Assembly (NCBI GenBank): GCA_023438785.1
Contig: JAEXQJ010000358.1
Coordinates: forward strand, 1 to 9,161
Source of the DNA: Pseudomonadota bacterium
GTDB lineage: Bacteria; Myxococcota_A; Polyangia; Fen-1088
Direction: 5' to 3'
Length of the DNA stretch: 9,161 nt
Shown: positions 5,298-9,161 of the stretch, in pieces
How the letters are laid out: each line of letters begins with the position of its first letter
Position numbering within the stretch: the first letter of the stretch is position 1
The notes under the pieces: generated by a model
Seen by the model: the letters and a program-made list of their open reading frames with translations, nothing else
What the model was told of the DNA's origin: nothing
Databases searched by the model: none
Position numbers and translations under genes: made by a program

Positions 5298-6308
5298 TCA
5301 TAGGGATTCCAGGAATGCCAGGAGACTGGGCGATGGGCGGCAGCGTGGAGCGAGGCGATGGTCGAGGCCCGCCTTCGACCAGAAGGCCTGAAGGACGTCA
5401 CGCTTCATCTGGAGATTGGTGGTGACGTATCGACTGGTGGTCGCGATGCTGGCGTGACCGAGGTAGTCGCGGATCACGCAGACGTCGACGCCCGCCTGGA
5501 GCAAGGCGACCGCACAACTATGACGGAGCACGTGGGGAGTGACCCTCTGGCGACGAAGGGTCGGGCGCCGCTCGGCCGCGCGAGTCACGTACTTCCTGAT
5601 GATGTAGGCCACGCCGTCGCGCGTGAGCGTGGTCCCGCGAGCGTTGCGGAAGAGAGGCTTGTCGGGGGCCCCGTTTTGGAGAAGCGTTCGGAGGCTTGCG
5701 ATGGTCTCGGCCCACAGCGGGCAGATTCTGTGCTTCCCGCCCTTGCCCAGCAGGCGAACCTGGTGTGGCCGTTCCATCTGCAGGTCGGAGCCACGGAGGG
5801 CGAGCGCCTCGCTAACCCGGGCGCCAGAGTTGTAGAGGAAGAGGAGAAGAGCCCGGTCGCGGCGATGTATGGCGGTTGGTCCGTCAGCGGCAGCGATCAC
5901 CGCGCGCACGTCCTCCGGCTCAAGGTAGGGGACGACGCGAATCGGGCCCCGCTTCGCTGGAAGTGCGAGGATTCGCCCGTACTGCTGGGCCCGCGTGAGG
6001 TCGTGGCGTAGAAGATGGTCAGCGAAGCTGCGAAGCGCCGCCAACCGGCAGTTACGAGTGGCGATGGTATTTCCACGCTGGGACTCGAGTTGCTGCAGGA
6101 ACGCCAGCACAGCTTCGGCGGAGACGTCGTCCAAGCGGAGATCGGCGATGGAGTGCCCCCGGTTGTGGGCGAGGAAACCGAAGAAGAGCCTAAGGGAATC
6201 TCGGTAGGCACGGACGGTGTGCTCACTGGCCCCCCGCACCCGGCGAAGATGGTCCAGAAAGAAGCTTTGGACGAGCGGCAGGACTGAGCTGGACGAAGAG
6301 CGCTTCAT
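5298..6308 (-). CDS. ritC: RIT tyrosine recombinase C (complete catalytic set)
   Basis: The protein has 336 residues. The start is ATG 6308-6306, which overlaps the ritB stop as ATGA and has GGAGG nine bases before it. The longer open frame upstream to 6590 is antisense-phase shadow inside ritB. Residues about 10-100 form the SAM-like core-binding domain (SFFLDHLRRVRGASEHTVRA...). Residues about 128-310 are the catalytic domain with every conserved residue present: R164 (NSGARVSEAL), the beta-hairpin Lys (LGKGGKH, K189 or K192), H259-x-x-R262 (TPHVLRHSCA), H285 (DYLGHAS) and the nucleophile Y294 (TTSRYVTTN). It should cut and rejoin DNA through a 3'-phosphotyrosine. It is third in the operon and probably translated by coupling. 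The XerC/phage-integrase-like sequence is closest of the three to the family norm. Confidence 0.92.
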   Translation of the reverse strand: MKRSSSSSVLPLVQSFFLDHLRRVRGASEHTVRAYRDSLRLFFGFLAHNRGHSIADLRLDDVSAEAVLAFLQQLESQRGNTIATRNCRLAALRSFADHLLRHDLTRAQQYGRILALPAKRGPIRVVPYLEPEDVRAVIAAADGPTAIHRRDRALLLFLYNSGARVSEALALRGSDLQMERPHQVRLLGKGGKHRICPLWAETIASLRTLLQNGAPDKPLFRNARGTTLTRDGVAYIIRKYVTRAAERRPTLRRQRVTPHVLRHSCAVALLQAGVDVCVIRDYLGHASIATTSRYVTTNLQMKRDVLQAFWSKAGLDHRLAPRCRPSPSLLAFLESL

Positions 6309-7273
6309 CGTGGCCTCCGTGTGCACGAGTAGCGGCGGCGAAAACGCTCGGCTGTGATCGCGAGCAATTGGGGCGTGGCCTGCAAATACGCCTCGGTCCC
6401 GATCAGGTTGACGTGCCCGAGGTAGGCGGACAGCCAAGGCAGGCGCCCGTGAAGATCCGCGCCCTGTCGATACCAGCGGGTGAGCCGGTGGACAGCAAAG
6501 GTGTGACGGAGATCGTATGGGCGAGGGCCAGCGCGACCGCGGGCGGGCTTCATACCTGCCATTCGAAAGAGACTGGAGATCGTCCGCCACGCGGTGCTGA
6601 TCGGTAGGTCACGTCGATTGCAGCCGACAAACAACCGATCATCTTGGTCCGGGCCGACGCCAATGAAGGCTTCTCGCTCCCGGAGATATCGCTCCAATTC
6701 CGCGGTTAGCGTGGGGTGGAACGGGACCCAGCGAGAACGACCCTTCGAGTTGGCCACGAATAGAGTGCGACGTCGGAGGTCCAGGTCTCGTATTCGCAGG
6801 CGCAGCGCTTCGCCGAAGCGAAGCCCGGTGCAATACAGAGCCAGGAAGAGAGCCCGATAGAGGGCCCGGCGGAAGCGGGAGCCGTCCAGTCGCTGAATGA
6901 GGCCCAGGAGGCAGCGCACTTGCGCAGCTGAGAGGACATACGCCCTGAAATCCGATTTGGCGGGCAGATGGGGCCAACGCGGCCCATGGGCAAAGCGCTT
7001 GGGGTCCTGCCGTCGCAGGTATTTCCAGAACTCTCGAACTACGTAGAGATACATGGCGACGCTGACCGGCTTGCGATCGCAGCCGCAGCCTAGCCAGGCC
7101 AGGATCGCCTCATCGAGGCGCCAGGTCCGCCGCTGCCGAGTGAAGTTCGCCAGGAAGCGGTCGAAGTTGCGAAGCGCGAATTCACTGCGCGTGTAGCCAT
7201 ATCCACGAGCCCGCTTGAAAGAGAGGAAGGCCGTCAATTCCGCGGCCAGCGGGCCGTTGAAGATCCCCGTCAT
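6305..7273 (-). CDS. ritB: RIT tyrosine recombinase B (first box II His replaced by Tyr)
   Basis: The protein has 322 residues and is the middle gene. Its ATG (7273-7271) overlaps the ritA stop, and its TGA (6307-6305) overlaps the ritC ATG; no Shine-Dalgarno is evident, so translation is probably coupled to ritA. The N-terminal domain (LTAFLSFKRARGYGYTRSEF, residues 13-32) precedes a catalytic domain from about residue 113. R152 (YCTGLRFGEALRL), K177 (NSKGRSRWVPF), R256 (PYDLRHTFAVHRL), H287 (AYLGHVN) and the probable nucleophile Y296 (GTEAYLQAT) are all visible. The position that is His in most relatives (HDLRHTF) is Tyr253. Such a change often lowers but need not abolish activity. The protein presumably acts together with the other two on the element's ends. 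Confidence 0.92.
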   Translation of the reverse strand: MTGIFNGPLAAELTAFLSFKRARGYGYTRSEFALRNFDRFLANFTRQRRTWRLDEAILAWLGCGCDRKPVSVAMYLYVVREFWKYLRRQDPKRFAHGPRWPHLPAKSDFRAYVLSAAQVRCLLGLIQRLDGSRFRRALYRALFLALYCTGLRFGEALRLRIRDLDLRRRTLFVANSKGRSRWVPFHPTLTAELERYLREREAFIGVGPDQDDRLFVGCNRRDLPISTAWRTISSLFRMAGMKPARGRAGPRPYDLRHTFAVHRLTRWYRQGADLHGRLPWLSAYLGHVNLIGTEAYLQATPQLLAITAERFRRRYSCTRRPR

Positions 7274-8499
7274 CGTGGCACCGGCAGGGCCACAGTCCGC
7301 AGACGCTCGACGGCCAAGCGCACGTACACGGAGGTTGACGCTGGCCGTTTGTGGCCAAGAATGTCGCTGATTATCTTCGGAGGCACGCCCGCCTCCACCT
7401 GGCGGGTGGCGAGGCTGTGGCGGAAGACGTGGGTACCGATCACGTCAGCGACAAGCCCCACCCTGCCAGCGTACCGACGGACGACGTGGCGAAGCGCGCC
7501 AGTGGAAAGGGCCTGATGGGGAAGCCCCTTACGCAGGAATACCTCCCTCGCTGGAGAGTCCTGCGGCCGCGCACCCCGCAGGTACGCCACGATCGCGCGG
7601 AAGACATTCGGAAGAAGCGGGAGTGCCAGAGGTACATCCGTCTTCGCACGCCGGGTACGCAGAACCCGTCCACGCCAGTCGAGATCGTCGAGTCTGAGCC
7701 GCACGACCTCACTCGCCCCCAGTCCGTAGGTCGCCATGAGCAACAGCATCGCGAAGTCACGCCTGCCCTCGGCCTGATCGCGCGGGATGGCGCGCAGAAT
7801 CCGCCGGATGACATTCCACGGCAGGGCGCGAGGCGGCCTCTCGTCGAGACGGAAGCGCGGTGCCACGACGGTCGAGGCAACGTCGACACGAATGCGTCCG
7901 CTGACATGAAGAAAGCGAAGGAAGCAGCGCAGACTGCTACATAGCCCGGCCACGGTCCGTCTGCTGAGCCTCGCCGACAGAGTCTCGACGAAGTGGTCGA
8001 CGTCGCAGACGCGTACGTCGAAGACGCGCCGGTCCCGTGCCCTCAGCATCTTCAGGAACGCGGAGGCCGTGGTCATGTCGCGAACCAGCGACCCGTCGGC
8101 GACGCCGCAGTGAGCCCGGCGGTACTCCCTAAACTCCTGGATGAGCGGTGACGGCCGCTTGCTCAGCGGTGGTGGCCGCCACGGAGGAACGCTCAGTCCC
8201 AGCGACCGCAACGCGCACGCCCAGGCATGAAGAGCGTTGCTGGCGCCAAGCCGACTGGACTCTTGAGCCGGGCGCCGACATCGGGGGCCCACGTACCCTC
8301 TGGCAAAAGCCAACACGTCCCGCAGGCGCAAGCGTCCGACCTCATCAGCAGCACGGCTGGCCCAGCGTGCACGCCAACGCCGAACCCAGTGCAAGTACAC
8401 GCCAATCGAGCTGTCCCGGAGGCCACCCGCCCGCCATACCCGAATGACCTCTCGCTCGCGATCATCCCGTGGAGTCAGAGTCGGCAACCTGGGCACCAT
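7270..8499 (-). CDS. ritA: RIT tyrosine recombinase A (box I Arg replaced by Gly)
   Basis: The protein has 409 residues, is the first gene of the trio and starts at ATG 8499 (MVPRLPTLTPRDDREREVIR). No clear Shine-Dalgarno precedes it. It is longer than B and C through an extra N-terminal region: residues about 1-115 are an additional basic domain (YLHWVRRWRARW), and 117-220 are the core-binding domain. The catalytic domain shows K286 (RRAKTDVPLAL), H357-x-x-R360 (THVFRHSLATRQ), H383 (DILGHKR) and the nucleophile Y392 (STSVYVRLA). Box I reads MATYGLGASEVVRLRL, with Gly261 where the catalytic arginine normally stands (compare TGLRFGE in ritB). A candidate minus-strand -10 TAAGAT (8535-8530) lies about 30 bases upstream and overlaps a copy of the terminal 11-base motif, which would fit autoregulation (inference). 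Confidence 0.92.
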   Translation of the reverse strand: MVPRLPTLTPRDDREREVIRVWRAGGLRDSSIGVYLHWVRRWRARWASRAADEVGRLRLRDVLAFARGYVGPRCRRPAQESSRLGASNALHAWACALRSLGLSVPPWRPPPLSKRPSPLIQEFREYRRAHCGVADGSLVRDMTTASAFLKMLRARDRRVFDVRVCDVDHFVETLSARLSRRTVAGLCSSLRCFLRFLHVSGRIRVDVASTVVAPRFRLDERPPRALPWNVIRRILRAIPRDQAEGRRDFAMLLLMATYGLGASEVVRLRLDDLDWRGRVLRTRRAKTDVPLALPLLPNVFRAIVAYLRGARPQDSPAREVFLRKGLPHQALSTGALRHVVRRYAGRVGLVADVIGTHVFRHSLATRQVEAGVPPKIISDILGHKRPASTSVYVRLAVERLRTVALPVPR

Positions 8500-8531
8500 G
8501 CGGGGTGAAACGCACGCAGCTCACGAAAGAT

Positions 8532-8542
8532 CTTATCCCAAG
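8532..8542 (+). promoter_or_regulatory. Subterminal inverted copy of the RIT end motif, over the likely ritA promoter
   Basis: CTTATCCCAAG matches ATTATCCCGAG at 9 of 11 positions and is inverted relative to the copies in the right terminal repeat. It mirrors the inverted copy at 5278-5288 inside the left end. On the minus strand it overlaps TAAGAT (8535-8530), a possible -10 box for ritA. A role as recombinase or repressor site is inference. Confidence 0.35.
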
Positions 8543-8572
8543 CACCCGCAGCCCATTTCCGACGGAGACTTG

Positions 8573-8607
8573 GGCCAGCTCCGGATAATTCCCGACTCGG
8601 GATAATG
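8573..8607 (-). repeat. RIT right terminal inverted repeat
   Basis: Partner of 5193-5227 (32/35). On the plus strand it holds CTCCGGATAAT (8579-8589) and CTCGGGATAAT (8596-8606); a third, CTCCGCATAAT, follows outside it at 8622-8632. Confidence 0.9.
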
Positions 8608-8638
8608 GGCATTATGCCAAGCTCCGCATAATGCCCAT
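8605..8638. repeat. Perfect 13-8-13 inverted repeat at the right RIT/tnpC junction, loxP-like geometry
   Basis: The left arm ATGGGCATTATGC (8605-8617) is the exact reverse complement of the right arm (8626-8638), separated by the 8-base spacer CAAGCTCC (8618-8625). Two 13-base arms around an asymmetric 8-base spacer is the layout of crossover sites of simple tyrosine recombinases. It overlaps the last three bases of the terminal repeat and ends exactly where tnpC resumes. No equivalent exists at the left junction. Confidence 0.85.
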
Positions 8639-9161
8639 GCGAGGCGCTACTTCTTCAAGGCCATGCCCTCCGACCCCGAGCGCGCCAAGGTCGCGCTGAC
8701 CCACATCGGCGCGCTCTTCGCGATCGAGCGCAGCCTGATCGGGTCCCCGCGCAAGAAGAAGGGCGAGGCTCGGCTGGAGAAGTCGAAGCCCGTGCTCGAT
8801 GCCGTCTTCGCGTGGTGCGATGTGGAGGCCGGGCGTGTGCTCGATGAGTCGCCGATCTCCGACGGCATCCGCTACGCGCGCAACCAGCGGGAGGCCCTGT
8901 ATCGCTTTCTGGAAGATCCCGATCTGCCCATCCACAACAACACCAGCGAGCTGAACCTCCGTCGTCAGGTCGTCGGTCGCCGGAACTGGCTCTTCGTCGG
9001 CAGCGACGACGGCGCCGAGGCAAACACCATCTTCGTCTCGCTGCTGGCCAGCTGCCGCATGCACCGAATCGAGCCGCTGGCCTACATCCGCGATCTCCTG
9101 TGCCTGCTGCCCCGCTGGTCCAACGACCGGGTCCTGGAACTGGCCCCGGTCAACTGGAAGC
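8639..9161 (+). pseudogene. tnpC: IS66 transposase TnpC, 3' part (runs off right edge)
   Basis: This continues the 4235-5195 fragment in phase: ARRYFFKAMPSDPERAKVAL follows directly on GCWAH. The stretch has no start of its own. It contains the third catalytic acidic residue, Glu at 8948-8950 in IHNNTSELNLRRQVVGRRNW (residue 424 of the repaired protein), then LFVGSDDGAEANTIFVSLLA and the conserved IS66 tail LLCLLPRWSNDRVLELAP close to the C-terminus. The stop codon and the right inverted repeat of the IS must lie shortly after 9161. Confidence 0.9.

Larger units (their letters stand above)
5193..8638 (-). mobile_element. RIT (recombinase-in-trio) element inserted in tnpC
   Basis: Three consecutive minus-strand tyrosine recombinase genes (ritA, ritB, ritC) with 4-base ATGA overlaps are framed by a 35-bp terminal inverted repeat (5193-5227 and 8573-8607). 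This matches the described organisation of RIT elements: three recombinases in fixed order, terminal inverted repeats, a size of about 3-4 kb and no other cargo. The boundaries come from the interrupted gene: tnpC reads ...TGG GCT CAT up to 5195 and resumes GCG AGG CGC TAC at 8639 in phase. The inserted DNA is therefore 3443 bases, with a CAT (5193-5195 and 8636-8638) at both edges that may be a 3-bp duplication or part of the ends. Between the right terminal repeat and tnpC lies an extra 31-base palindromic segment with no left counterpart. Confidence 0.88.
3340..9161 (+). mobile_element. IS66-family insertion sequence, interrupted by a RIT element; right end outside window
   Basis: The gene order tnpA-tnpB-tnpC on one strand, a TnpB with the GALFVF/LYKRLHR core, and a large DDE transposase with an N-terminal coiled coil identify the IS66 family. 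The left boundary given is approximate. The tnpC gene is cut by another element at 5195/8639. Together with two apparent single-base frameshifts, this copy should be unable to move on its own. The TnpC belongs to the IS66 branch that lacks the CxxC zinc-finger cysteines between the coiled coil and the catalytic core, a variant I recall from high-GC proteobacteria and myxobacteria. Confidence 0.9.

Noticed and set aside
5358..6011. 217-codon plus-strand frame, and similar frames at 7351-7944
   Set aside because: Antisense shadows of ritC and ritA; no domain, and the opposite strand has complete recombinase motifs.
6309..6590. Upstream extension of ritC to a 430-residue protein
   Set aside because: The extension lies inside ritB in another phase. 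ATG 6308 has a GGAGG site and forms the same ATGA overlap as the ritA/ritB junction.
1..9161. CRISPR array, rRNA, riboswitch or replication origin
   Set aside because: No regularly spaced repeats, rRNA-like sequence, recognisable aptamer or origin iterons were seen on either strand.

Overview
This is a high-GC window with long GC-rich-third-position reading frames, a lipobox-bearing lipoprotein and a secreted outer-membrane-type protein. That points to a Gram-negative, GC-rich bacterium. The style (many small species-specific lipoproteins, a stand-alone radical SAM/SPASM enzyme, heavy mobile-DNA load) would fit Myxococcota or a relative, but this is inference; nothing here fixes the taxonomy.

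Left part (1-1550): the N-terminal 290 residues of a radical SAM/SPASM enzyme on the minus strand, running off the left edge, with a divergently transcribed lipoprotein at 993-1550. Middle left (1551-3510): mostly non-coding DNA. It holds the 3' half of a tRNA-Gly(GCC) gene with its own terminator (minus strand, 1906-1986) but no 5' half. This is the usual scar of an integrase that recombines at a tRNA anticodon arm, and it is flanked by clusters of short direct repeats. A secreted, probably beta-barrel protein follows at 2544-3137, with a doubtful 73-codon frame overlapping its start.

Right part (about 3340-9161): an IS66-family insertion sequence with tnpA, tnpB and tnpC on the plus strand. 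It carries two apparent +1 frameshifts in G runs: one fuses tnpA to tnpB, the other breaks the start of tnpC. Inside tnpC, exactly after a conserved Trp-Ala-His, sits a second element of about 3.44 kb (5193-8638). It encodes three tyrosine recombinases on the minus strand, each overlapping the next by ATGA. This is the layout of a recombinase-in-trio (RIT) element. Removing 5196-8638 restores the tnpC reading frame exactly, with its D-D-E catalytic residues split 2+1 across the insertion.

The RIT ends are the most interesting part. There is a 35-bp terminal inverted repeat (32/35 matches), built from an 11-bp motif ATTATCC(C/G)GAG used twice per end, with a further inverted copy further in. 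Only at the right end there is also a perfect 13-8-13 inverted repeat (8605-8638), the same geometry as loxP-type crossover sites, abutting the tnpC junction. Two of the three recombinases lack one canonical catalytic residue while the third has the full set, suggesting division of labour in a complex.
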